DNA of 64,000 nucleotides. Origin: Roseivirga ehrenbergii (lineage in GTDB: Bacteria > Bacteroidota > Bacteroidia > Cytophagales > Cyclobacteriaceae). Each line of letters starts with the position of its first letter. Position 1 is the stretch's first letter. The DNA is taken from positions 124,001-188,000 of the forward strand of contig NZ_LQZQ01000050.1 of assembly GCF_001593005.1 (NCBI RefSeq), read 5' to 3'. The notes beneath the pieces were generated by a model that saw nothing but the letters and a program-made list of their open reading frames with translations, made no database searches and was not told the origin of the DNA. Below, one piece after another: positions 43,275 to 52,191 of this stretch. Both the position numbers and the translations under genes were made by a program.

Positions 43275-45788
43275 TTATTTTTTCTTGAGTTTAGGGCGGT
43301 TTATTGGTACGTAAATATCAAATGTAACACCTTGATTAAGTATTCCTTCTGCCATGATTATGCCGTTATGATTGCTGATAATCTTTTTAACAATGGCCAA
43401 ACCGATACCGGTGCCACTGTATTCAGATTTACCATGTAAACGATGGAATATCTCAAACACTTTATCATTGTGTTGAGGATCAAATCCTACACCATTGTCA
43501 GAAAAAGCAATATGGCAATATTGCTTTTTGGGCGAAAGACTATCTATTCCGAAAGAAGTTCCAATACCTGTTTTAGTTTTAATGTCGACAACGAGTGATG
43601 TGTCTTTTTTGGCAAATTTAATCGCGTTGCTAATAAGGTTTGAAAGCAATTGTCGAAACTGAAAACGGATTATCTCAAGGTTGACATCTTCACCGAGGTT
43701 AAATTTGGCTCCTTTTTGCTCTAGTTCTTCTTTGAATGTTTGTTGAGTTTCTTCAACGATTTTATTGAAAGATGTAAGCTCAAATTTATGTTCGGCTGTT
43801 GTCGTTCGGGAGTACTGCAAAAGGTCGTCTATCAAAATCCGCATACGGTTTGTTGCATTTTGCATGCGGTTCAAATAGTCTAAGCCTCTTTCTGATAAAA
43901 CCTCTTTTTCTTTATCTGCTATTCGCGAAGCAAAAGTTTGGATTTTTCGAAGCGGTTCTTGCAAATCATGGCTAGAAACGTAAGCAAACGATTGAAGCTC
44001 TTTGTTCATCTTTTTGAGCTCTTGATTTTTAAGCTTCAGTTGCTTAGCACTTGTTTTTAATTTGTCATCGGCTGCCTTTTTTTCAGTGAGGTCACGCGTA
44101 ATTTTTGAATAACCTATAATGTTTTTATCACCATCTTTAATAGCGGTTATTACTACACTAGCCCAAAACAGACTGCCGTCTTTACGAACTCGCCAGTTTT
44201 CTTGAGCGGCTTTTCCCTTTTCTTTAGCAAGCGTTAGTAATTTTTGTGGTACGTTGCTATCTCTATCAGATGGAATATAAAATACTGAAAAGTGTTTGCC
44301 AATTATCTCTTTTTCGTTGTAGCCTTTTATCTTTTCAGCTCCTTTGTTCCAGTTTTCTATATTGCCTTCGGTATCTAAGTAGATAATTGCGTAATCTTGA
44401 ATTTCATCTACCATAAGGTGATTGCGCATCTCGCTCTTTTTCAAAGAGTTATTGGATTCTCTTAATTCCTTTGTACGCAACTCTACTTTTTTCTCTAGCT
44501 CGGAAGCAAAAGACTGTATTTGTTCTTCAGCAATTTTTTGCGAGGTAATATCGGTGTTGGAACCTAACCAATGAGTAATATTTCCCTTTTCGTCACGAAT
44601 GGGCAGGGCACGTGATAAAAACCAATTGTATTCGCCATTCTTAGCTCTCAATGGAAAAGTATCTTCCCAAATTTCTCCAGTGTCCCATGAGCGCTGAATT
44701 TTTTGGGTTACCCTATCTACATGGTCAGGGTGATGTACTTTTTGCCAGCCCCAGCCTTGCATTTCTTCAAAAGTACTTCCGGTATAATCATACCATCGTT
44801 GATTGTACCAATAAATCCAACCTTTTGCATCGGCCATCCACACCAATTGGTGCATGTTGTCCGCTAAAGTCCTAAATCTTTTCTCGCTTTCTTCAATTGT
44901 TTTTCTAGCCAGTACTTGGGTTGTAACGTCAGACGCAATGGCCACGATTCCAGAAATACTTCCGTCAGATTCTCTTAAAGCATCGTAAACAAAATTGATA
45001 AATATGGTTTGCATCTTACCATTTCTTGGTAAGTCTACGGGTCTTTCTATGGCCGTGAATTTTTCCCCAGTAGTATATACTTGATCTAATAATTTCTCTA
45101 GTCCTTGCCCTTTAGCTTCTGGTAAGCCTTCGAAAATTGGTTTTTTTAGAACTTCTTTCTCGCTTTTCCCCCATAGCGAGAGCATTAGGTCGTTGGCAAT
45201 TTCAACTTCGTAATTTGGCCCTCTGAATATGCACATAGCAATTGGTGATTGGGCAATATTCTGCCAAAAACGCTGATTGCTGTCTTTTAAACTTTTAAGG
45301 CTATTTACTTTTTGAGTGGTTTCAGTACAAGTAACTAAAACACCCGCAATTTCACCTTGTTCATTATGTACAGGACTATAACTAAAGGTCCAATAAACAT
45401 CTTGTATTTCGCCATTTCTATAAATTGGAATTAGCTGATCTTCACTCCAAGTAGACTGTCCTCCTTCTAAAACCTGGTCAATTAATGGCTTAATAATGTG
45501 CCATATTTCACTCCAAGCTTCCTCGGCTTTCATGCCTAATATAGAAGGGTGTTTTCCTTCATTTCCTAAACTAGGCCTATATGCATCATTATAAAAACAT
45601 AATAACTCAGGTCCCCACCATAAAAACATTGGAAATTTAGAATTAAGAATAATTCCTAATGTGGTACGTAAACTTTGCGACCATGTGTCGGGGGTACCTA
45701 GCGAGGTTTTACTCCAATCTTTTGACCGGGTTAGTTCACCCATTTCACCTCCGCCAGAAAGGAAGTTATATGTTGTTTCTTTACCCAT
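43275..45788 (-). CDS. multi-PAS cytosolic histidine kinase, paralogue of the 39987-43154 gene
   Basis: 837 residues, no membrane segment. The N-terminal ~155 residues are strongly similar to those of the downstream kinase (FLSGGGEMGELTRSKDW, SLRTTLGIILNSKFPMFLW), and so are the last ~230 (SFAYVSSHDLQEPLRKIQTF; NLISNAIKFA; GTGIGLAIVKKIISNHNG). Between them lie only about three PAS units (starting near 165, 295 and 455) compared with five in its neighbour. The pair arose by tandem duplication followed by PAS gain or loss. It starts 11 bases after the receiver gene, so that receiver is the likely phosphotransfer partner. Confidence 0.9.
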   Translation of the reverse strand: MGKETTYNFLSGGGEMGELTRSKDWSKTSLGTPDTWSQSLRTTLGIILNSKFPMFLWWGPELLCFYNDAYRPSLGNEGKHPSILGMKAEEAWSEIWHIIKPLIDQVLEGGQSTWSEDQLIPIYRNGEIQDVYWTFSYSPVHNEQGEIAGVLVTCTETTQKVNSLKSLKDSNQRFWQNIAQSPIAMCIFRGPNYEVEIANDLMLSLWGKSEKEVLKKPIFEGLPEAKGQGLEKLLDQVYTTGEKFTAIERPVDLPRNGKMQTIFINFVYDALRESDGSISGIVAIASDVTTQVLARKTIEESEKRFRTLADNMHQLVWMADAKGWIYWYNQRWYDYTGSTFEEMQGWGWQKVHHPDHVDRVTQKIQRSWDTGEIWEDTFPLRAKNGEYNWFLSRALPIRDEKGNITHWLGSNTDITSQKIAEEQIQSFASELEKKVELRTKELRESNNSLKKSEMRNHLMVDEIQDYAIIYLDTEGNIENWNKGAEKIKGYNEKEIIGKHFSVFYIPSDRDSNVPQKLLTLAKEKGKAAQENWRVRKDGSLFWASVVITAIKDGDKNIIGYSKITRDLTEKKAADDKLKTSAKQLKLKNQELKKMNKELQSFAYVSSHDLQEPLRKIQTFASRIADKEKEVLSERGLDYLNRMQNATNRMRILIDDLLQYSRTTTAEHKFELTSFNKIVEETQQTFKEELEQKGAKFNLGEDVNLEIIRFQFRQLLSNLISNAIKFAKKDTSLVVDIKTKTGIGTSFGIDSLSPKKQYCHIAFSDNGVGFDPQHNDKVFEIFHRLHGKSEYSGTGIGLAIVKKIISNHNGIIMAEGILNQGVTFDIYVPINRPKLKKK

Positions 45789-45799
45789 TGATTATCACT

Positions 45800-46243
45800 T
45801 TACGGCTGAATTAAAAACGAATCTTTCGTAGGTGGCCTATTTTTTTCTCCTTTCACTAACTCAATTGCGCGCTGAATTACTTTTTTTAGGTTTGAAAAGG
45901 TTTTGGGCTTTCTAATATAATAATTTGCCCCTTGCTCGAAAAGCTTATTGGCTATTTCTGGATTGTAGGAAGTGGAGTAAATAATAATGGGCAATTCTTT
46001 AAAATTGTCATATTGCCTTATTTCAACCAAACAATCTGCACCGTTTTTTCTAGGCATATTCAGGTCTAGGAAGAGGGCGTTTGGAAGCTTTCTATTGTTT
46101 TCGGATAGTAATTTTAGAAGCGCTTCTCCATTGTTAACAGTGGTTAAGCCTGCCGATATTGAGAGCTCAAGTAAGGCCTCTTCAAAAAAAAGGCAGTCAT
46201 CCTGATCATCATCTGCGAGTAAAAGTTCAAACCCATTGCCCAT
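45800..46243 (-). CDS. receiver-only response regulator (Rcp1-like)
   Basis: 147 residues comprising only a receiver domain: acidic cluster LLADDDQDD at the start, phosphoacceptor Asp in NALFLDLNMPRKNG, Thr/Ser in IIIYSTSYN and the Lys in YIRKPKTF. No output domain follows, as in Rcp1-type partners of phytochrome-like kinases. It is the first gene of the unit RR - kinase - kinase, so it probably relays or buffers phosphate from either kinase. A 371-base gap upstream holds its promoter region; I find no exact TANNTTTG element there. Confidence 0.9.
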   Translation of the reverse strand: MGNGFELLLADDDQDDCLFFEEALLELSISAGLTTVNNGEALLKLLSENNRKLPNALFLDLNMPRKNGADCLVEIRQYDNFKELPIIIYSTSYNPEIANKLFEQGANYYIRKPKTFSNLKKVIQRAIELVKGEKNRPPTKDSFLIQP

Positions 46244-46614
46244 AGTATTTATTTAAAAAATGAATGACACTTTGAACAAACTTTTGGCTAAAGAGTCTCT
46301 TTCGGTTCTTAGAAGTTAACTCCTATTTCAAATAAAGGTCAATAAAAATTATTTGTTTAACAAAAGTGGTTTAAAAGGTATAAACCTTTAAAAGGAACTT
46401 TTGAGCCAAAAAAGGAATAACTGTACAACGAACCAAAATGTTACAACGCGACCATAAAGAATCGTTGTAATAGACTAGTTATCTGAAACTCTGATACTTT
46501 AAATATGAGCTAGTTGAAATGGCTTCATCAGTATTCTGGAATTATCACTGCTTTTTAGGTTGGTACTACCGTTAATCAATAATTAAAAAATATTTTGAAG
46601 CAAACACTATTGCC
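46244..46614. other. intergenic region without gene
   Basis: 371 bases between the receiver gene start and the adaptor gene stop. It is AT-rich, holds no credible frame and only an imperfect inverted repeat around 46370-46395. It must contain the promoter of the RR-kinase-kinase unit; no terminator for the metal-efflux operon is evident. Confidence 0.5.
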
Positions 46615-47778
46615 TTATTCCATAATCAAATTGAAAGCCCCTGAGATCAAAAATTCAGTATTGGGCTTGAAGTCTTGTGCATTTAAAATTGAGGTAAAAC
46701 CATTTTCTGTAATACCCACTTTTACTATTCTTTTTTCAAAGATTGAAGCCCCATTTTCGGATCCTATTTTTACCAAAACGTAATAATTGCCTTCTATCTC
46801 TATTACGGCTGCTTCTGGTAAAGCCATTTCGGTTTGGTTAGAAGTTAATATTTCGGCTTCTACGTACATGCCCGGAATAAAGAGCAATTCGTCTTCTTCA
46901 TTGTCTAAATGGCAATGCACTAATACCGATCTGTTTTCCTCGTCAATGGCTTTATTGATGAGGTTGATTGTAGCGGTAAATGTTTTGTTTGGATCATTTT
47001 GACGCTTGAATATTACTTTTTGCCCTACTTTTATCTTATGGAGGTCATTTTCAAATACCCTCAATTCCATATGCATATGTTCTGTATTGGTAATGGTGAT
47101 GGCAATATCCGAAGGGTTTAAAAACATGCCTTTAGAAGCTTCTACAGAAGTAATAAAACCGCTAATGGGAGATTTTACAGAGATTACTGAAGTCATGTTT
47201 TCTGCAGTTAAGTTGTTGGAATCAATGTTCATCAACACCAACTTCTTTTTTAGGGCTTCATATTGAGTCAAAGCACTGTTGTATTCTGTTTCTGCCTGAA
47301 GAAACTTCTTCTGAGAGCTGATATTCTCTTCCGAAAGGCTCTTCTGTCTTTCGTAGTCAGACTTTAAAAATGAAATATGGTTTTTAACTTCCAGAAAATC
47401 CTGCTGCATTTGAATGTAAGCTGGGTTTTCTAATGTGAACAAGGTTTGTCCTTTCTTGGCTATTTCACCTGGTAACAGTTCACTTTCTTTCACATAACCA
47501 CCAAAATAGGCACTTACAGAGGCTTTATGCCCTGGAGGCACATCAAACATGCCAGTAGTGTGTACCTTTTCTGAAAACTGGAACGTGTCCATTTTTCCAA
47601 GTTGCATGGCCGAAGCCTGAAATTGAGAGTTACTTACGCTTATGATGTTCTCATCAGTGTTTTCTTCTATGACCAACGTTTCGTTAGAAGCGCCTGAGCC
47701 GCAAGAAAGTATGCTGAACACTAGGGCAAGACTGCCTAAAAATAAGCTGATACTGAATGTATGTTTAGAACTGTTCAT
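46615..47778 (-). CDS. RND efflux periplasmic adaptor (CzcB/CusB-like)
   Basis: 387 residues with a lipoprotein-type start (LGSLALVFSILSCGSG, Cys26). Barrel-sandwich halves at ~85-120 (GYVKESELLPGEIAKKGQTLFTLE) and ~195-230 (SVISVKSPISGFITSVEAS) flank a helical hairpin (FLEVKNHISFLKSDYERQKSLSEENISSQKKFLQAE, parts); the beta-barrel (~235-310) follows. It links the inner-membrane pump to the outer-membrane channel. The start overlaps the pump stop by four bases; last gene of the efflux operon. Confidence 0.9.
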   Translation of the reverse strand: MNSSKHTFSISLFLGSLALVFSILSCGSGASNETLVIEENTDENIISVSNSQFQASAMQLGKMDTFQFSEKVHTTGMFDVPPGHKASVSAYFGGYVKESELLPGEIAKKGQTLFTLENPAYIQMQQDFLEVKNHISFLKSDYERQKSLSEENISSQKKFLQAETEYNSALTQYEALKKKLVLMNIDSNNLTAENMTSVISVKSPISGFITSVEASKGMFLNPSDIAITITNTEHMHMELRVFENDLHKIKVGQKVIFKRQNDPNKTFTATINLINKAIDEENRSVLVHCHLDNEEDELLFIPGMYVEAEILTSNQTEMALPEAAVIEIEGNYYVLVKIGSENGASIFEKRIVKVGITENGFTSILNAQDFKPNTEFLISGAFNLIME

Positions 47779-50700
47779 TTCAGAGTTGTTAAATGTTTGA
47801 TATCCAATAAGATCATGTTGTAGTTGTAGAGATTTTCTAAGTAGGTAATCTCAATCCCTTTGGCATTATCGAGTAACTGTGTGTACTGCAAAAAGTCGAT
47901 TTCACCACTTTTAAAAGCCTTTGTGCCATTGTTGATCAACTCCTGAGCCAGCAATTTTCCAGCACTTTCATAGTAGTTTATGGCCTCTTGGTATTGTTCC
48001 AAATCAGCACGTTGAGCTTCGTAATTCGCTTTTAACTGTGTTTTGTAATTCTCCGACTCGTATTCAGAAATAAGTGATTGAATTTTGGCTGCGTTGATTT
48101 TTGCCTTATCGGCTCCAAAAAAGAGGGGAATGCCAATGCCTGCTTGAAAACCCATATAGGCTTTTGCATTTACGCCATTGTTGGTACCTCTGAAAATATT
48201 GAAATGTAAATCGGGCAATAGTTGCTGTTGTGCAAGTTTTAATGATTGCTGCGATAGTAATTCCGCCTTTTTAAAGTACTGAATACCCAAATGGTTTATG
48301 GTGTCTAATGGGCTGTACTCAAGCATTTGCATTTGCTGTGGCTCTACTTCAATATCGGTATCGGATTGAAGCCACTGATTTAGTAAAGCATATGACTTTT
48401 GAACGCTTTCTTTGCTCTGCTTTAGGGCTAAATCAAGCTCTCTTTGCTTGGCCTCTGCCGTTAGTTTCTCCAAATAATTAGATTCTCCTTCTTCAAATTT
48501 GCGCGAAGCCGCTCTGGAAAAGTCTTTATATAGGCTGTCTAAATAAGCATAATTCTGGGCTACACTTTGCCAATACACAACAGTGTAATAGGCTTTCGAA
48601 ACTTCTTTTGTGATTCTATTTTGATCCAGTAAATTCTGTTGTTCCGAAAGGGAGGTAATGCCCTGAAGCACTTTTTTCTGGTTTCCATACACCGTTGGAA
48701 AAGCAAGAGATTGACTAAGACCAAAGACATTGAGCGCTTGGTTATTTTCGGCAATGTTGTTTTCGTCATAGTGATAATACACCTGCGTTTTTTCAATGTT
48801 GAATGAGCTGCCTACCAAAGATTTATTCTGATCTATTCTAGCAGAAGAAGCTTTCAATTCACTGTTGTTCTTTAGCGCAATGTCGATGGCTTCATTTAGG
48901 CTGACGGGTTTGGTTTGTGCTATTCCGTTGCTATTAAAGGCAAGCATCAACAGAATGACAATCATAAGCGGTTGTGCTTTCATTGGTTTTTTAGCTTCTT
49001 TTTTATCGAAAATAGAATACAAAACAGGCAGTACAATTAGCGTAAGAATGGTGGCGGAAATTAGTCCACCAACGACAACTGTGGCAAGAGGCCTTTGAAC
49101 TTCGGCACCAGCGGAAGTAGAAATGGCCATAGGAAGAAAGCCGAGTGCTGCGGCCATGGCTGTTAATAATACTGGTCTAAGTCTTTGCTTAGTGCCGAGA
49201 ATCACCCTCGAATTAATATCGTCATGACCGTGTTTTTTCAGTTCTTTAAAATGCTCAATCAGCACAATTCCATTGAGTACCGCGATTCCGAAAAGAGCGA
49301 TAAAGCCTACGCCAGCGGAAATACTGAAGGGCATATCTCTAAAATAGAGTAATAAAACACCACCCACAGCTGACAGCGGAATAGCACTGTAAATCATTAG
49401 GGCCTCTTTTACAGAATTGAAAGCGAAATAGAGTAAGAAGAAAATGAGGACTAAGGCTACAGGCACTGCAAGCATTAGTCTGGCTCTGGCTGATCTTAGG
49501 TTTTCGAACTGCCCACCATATTCGATGCTATAACCCACGGGGACTTTTACCTTACTTTTAATGATTTGCTGAACATCGTTTACCACAGACTCTAAGTCTC
49601 TGCCACGAACATTTACACCTACAACAACACGCCTTTTTGTATCATCGCGCGATATTTTTGCTGGCCCTTTGGTGTAGGTGATTTCAGCAAATTCGCTAAG
49701 CGGCACTTTGTTTCCGTTGGGCAAAAGCACCGATGCTCTTTCTATGTCTTGAATGTCTTTTCGGTGTTCTGCATCATACCGAACCACCAAATCGAATTGC
49801 TTTTCGCCTTCAAAAACAGATCCTGCAGTTGCTCCTGCAAAACCCATCGTAATAATGTTATTCAATTCTTCTACGTTCAGGCCATAGCGCGCAATTTTTT
49901 GGCGGTTGAATTTTACAGACATTTGAGGTAAACCTGCTACTTTCTCCACAATAATGTCTGCTGCGCCATCTACATTGGCAATCGCCTTTTCTATTTCTAA
50001 GGCTTTTTGGTAGAGCACGTCCAAATCTTCCCCAAAAACTTTGATTGCCAAATCGGCCCTAACACCAGTGATAAGTTCATTAAAGCGCATCTCAATCGGC
50101 TGGGTAAACTCAAAATCAACTCCGGGTATTTTGGCGGAAAGAGCTTCTTTAAACTTGTCGGCCAATTCATCTTTGGTTTCGGCAGAAGTCCATTCTTTGA
50201 TCGGATTTAGTTTAATGATTACATCACTTTCTTCCATCGACATAGGGTCGGTAGGTACTTCTGCCGCTCCAATTCTGGTCACTACCTGATCTACCTCTGG
50301 AAACTCCTTGAGGATTTGTTCCATTTGGGTAGTGGCTTCTATGGTTTTACTTAATGAGGTGCCGGTTTTAAATACTGGCTGGATTACAAAATCACCTTCA
50401 TCTAAAGTAGGTACGAATTCTCCACCCATTTTTGAGAATAATATTCCTACAGCAATGAGTAGTGCCGTAGCAGCAGCCAATACAATTCCTTTACTTTTCA
50501 AGGCCCAAGTAATGGAAGGAGTATAAATTCTGTCCAGAAACCCGATCAGTCGATTAGAGATGTTCTTTTTATTTGGATCAGATGGTTTTAGGAAGATTGA
50601 AGAAACTACCGGAACATAAGTGAAACAGAGGATCATTGCGCCAATCAAAGCAAAGCAAAACACCAAGGCCATAGGCTTAAACATTTTGCCTTCGACCCCA

Positions 50701-52112
50701 GAAAGGGAGAGGATTGGAATGAAAACAATGATGATGATCAGCTGCCCAAAAACCGCAGAGCGCATCATTTTTGTAGATCCGCTAAAAGTAATTTTATCAA
50801 TTAGGCTTTGCTTTTCAGACTTTGGTAAACTTATGATTTGAGTTCTTTCCGCAGTAATTTTAAAAGCAATGTATTCAACAATAATCACCGCTCCATCTAT
50901 GATAATTCCAAAGTCAATGGCGCCTAAACTCATTAGGTTGGCATCTACTCCAAAAATGTACATTAAGGACAGCGCAAAGAGTAAGCAGAGTGGAATTACT
51001 GAGGCGACTACCAAGCCAGAACGCAGATTCCCCAACAAGAGCACCACTACAAAAACTACAATTAAACAACCTAGAATTAGGTTTTCAGCAATAGTGAAAG
51101 TGGTTTTCCCAATCAGCTCACTTCGCTCTAAAAATGCATTTATTTTAACACCTTCAGGAAGGGAACCTTGAATTTCTTCTACTCGCGATTTTACCGCGTC
51201 AATTACTGCTTTTGAGTTGGCGTCTTTCAGCATCATTACTTGGCCTAGTACTTTTTCGCCTTCGCCATTTCCAGTAATTGCTCCAAAACGATTGGCATGA
51301 CCAAAACCTACTTTGGCCACATCTCGAATAAAAATTGGAGTGCCATTTCGGTTGGTAACTATAATGTTTTCAATGTCTTCAAGAGAACTTACTAAGCCTT
51401 CACCACGGATGAAAAAGGCTTCATTTCCTTTTTCTATATAACTACCACCTGCAACGCTGTTGTTTTTTTCTAAGGCATCGAATACTTCGGAAAGGGATAA
51501 ATTTAATGCACGTAACTGCTCCGGATTAATAGAGACTTCGTATTGTTTGAGATAGCCGCCCCAAGTGTTTACTTCCACTACGCCAGGTATTCCAGATAAT
51601 TGACGTTTTACAATCCAATCCTGAATGGTTCTTAAATCGGTAATTGAGTATTGATCTTGGTATTCAGGCTCTACATCTATTATATATTGATAGATTTCAC
51701 CCAAACCAGTAGAAACAGGCCCCATAAAGGGTTTGCCAAATTCTGCGGGAATTCTTTCTTCGGCACTTTTAATTTTTTCTGCAATAAGCTGACGCGGTAA
51801 ATAAGTGCCCATTTTGTCTTCGAACACCACCGTCACCACAGAAAGCCCAAACTTGGATATTGAACGAATTTCCGTTACCCCAGGCAGATTGGCCATTTCT
51901 AATTCTACAGGGTAAGTCAGAAATTTCTCCACATCCTGAGTTGCCAAATTACGCGATGTGGTGATGATCTGAACCTGATTGTTGGTAACATCGGGCACGG
52001 CTCCAATGGGGATGTTGTTAAGTGAAAAAATACCAAAACCCACCATGATTGCTGTGAAAATCATCACAATGAGTTTGTTTCGAATGCTGTATTGAATAAT
52101 CTGTTCTAACAT
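47775..52112 (-). CDS. CzcA-family heavy-metal RND pump fused to a TolC-like outer membrane channel
   Basis: 1445 residues. Residues 1-~1040 are a full RND pump (GAVPDVTNNQVQI near the start, DFGIIIDGAVIIVEYI in TM4, twelve membrane segments). DFG...DGAV is the HME signature of divalent-cation pumps (Co/Zn/Cd/Ni) rather than of Cu(I)/Ag(I) CusA, so divalent metals are the better guess; the last residue of the motif is Tyr instead of Asn. From Met1044 (codon at 48983) an apparent signal peptide (MKAQPLMIVILLMLAFNSNGIAQ, in two parts) leads into a ~380-residue TolC/CusC protein (VSLNEAIDIALKNNSELKASS). Such fusions occur in Bacteroidota. Since pump and channel belong in different membranes, cleavage or internal initiation is required. 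Confidence 0.93.
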   Translation of the reverse strand: MLEQIIQYSIRNKLIVMIFTAIMVGFGIFSLNNIPIGAVPDVTNNQVQIITTSRNLATQDVEKFLTYPVELEMANLPGVTEIRSISKFGLSVVTVVFEDKMGTYLPRQLIAEKIKSAEERIPAEFGKPFMGPVSTGLGEIYQYIIDVEPEYQDQYSITDLRTIQDWIVKRQLSGIPGVVEVNTWGGYLKQYEVSINPEQLRALNLSLSEVFDALEKNNSVAGGSYIEKGNEAFFIRGEGLVSSLEDIENIIVTNRNGTPIFIRDVAKVGFGHANRFGAITGNGEGEKVLGQVMMLKDANSKAVIDAVKSRVEEIQGSLPEGVKINAFLERSELIGKTTFTIAENLILGCLIVVFVVVLLLGNLRSGLVVASVIPLCLLFALSLMYIFGVDANLMSLGAIDFGIIIDGAVIIVEYIAFKITAERTQIISLPKSEKQSLIDKITFSGSTKMMRSAVFGQLIIIIVFIPILSLSGVEGKMFKPMALVFCFALIGAMILCFTYVPVVSSIFLKPSDPNKKNISNRLIGFLDRIYTPSITWALKSKGIVLAAATALLIAVGILFSKMGGEFVPTLDEGDFVIQPVFKTGTSLSKTIEATTQMEQILKEFPEVDQVVTRIGAAEVPTDPMSMEESDVIIKLNPIKEWTSAETKDELADKFKEALSAKIPGVDFEFTQPIEMRFNELITGVRADLAIKVFGEDLDVLYQKALEIEKAIANVDGAADIIVEKVAGLPQMSVKFNRQKIARYGLNVEELNNIITMGFAGATAGSVFEGEKQFDLVVRYDAEHRKDIQDIERASVLLPNGNKVPLSEFAEITYTKGPAKISRDDTKRRVVVGVNVRGRDLESVVNDVQQIIKSKVKVPVGYSIEYGGQFENLRSARARLMLAVPVALVLIFFLLYFAFNSVKEALMIYSAIPLSAVGGVLLLYFRDMPFSISAGVGFIALFGIAVLNGIVLIEHFKELKKHGHDDINSRVILGTKQRLRPVLLTAMAAALGFLPMAISTSAGAEVQRPLATVVVGGLISATILTLIVLPVLYSIFDKKEAKKPMKAQPLMIVILLMLAFNSNGIAQTKPVSLNEAIDIALKNNSELKASSARIDQNKSLVGSSFNIEKTQVYYHYDENNIAENNQALNVFGLSQSLAFPTVYGNQKKVLQGITSLSEQQNLLDQNRITKEVSKAYYTVVYWQSVAQNYAYLDSLYKDFSRAASRKFEEGESNYLEKLTAEAKQRELDLALKQSKESVQKSYALLNQWLQSDTDIEVEPQQMQMLEYSPLDTINHLGIQYFKKAELLSQQSLKLAQQQLLPDLHFNIFRGTNNGVNAKAYMGFQAGIGIPLFFGADKAKINAAKIQSLISEYESENYKTQLKANYEAQRADLEQYQEAINYYESAGKLLAQELINNGTKAFKSGEIDFLQYTQLLDNAKGIEITYLENLYNYNMILLDIKHLTTLK

Positions 52113-52136
52113 TACTATGGTCTAAAAGTGACTTCT

Positions 52137-52191
52137 CAAATCTATAATGTGTTTCCTTAGGCTTCTCATAAGAGAAACTTAAGGTTTCCTT
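52137..52191 (-). promoter_or_regulatory. promoter and operator of the efflux pump gene
   Basis: On the minus strand TAGATTTG (52137-52144) fits TANNTTTG 25 bases before the pump ATG. AAGGAAAC boxes lie at 52151-52158 and, 33 bases (three 11-base steps) further up, at 52184-52191, the second inside the end of the kinase gene. The same motif is found before the response-regulator gene, so the regulator probably activates the pump promoter here. Confidence 0.5.

Noticed and set aside
46360-46400. Inverted repeat TTTAAAAGGT-ataa-ACCTTTAAAA
   Set aside because: The arms are out of register by one base, and it is in AT-rich DNA where such matches are expected.
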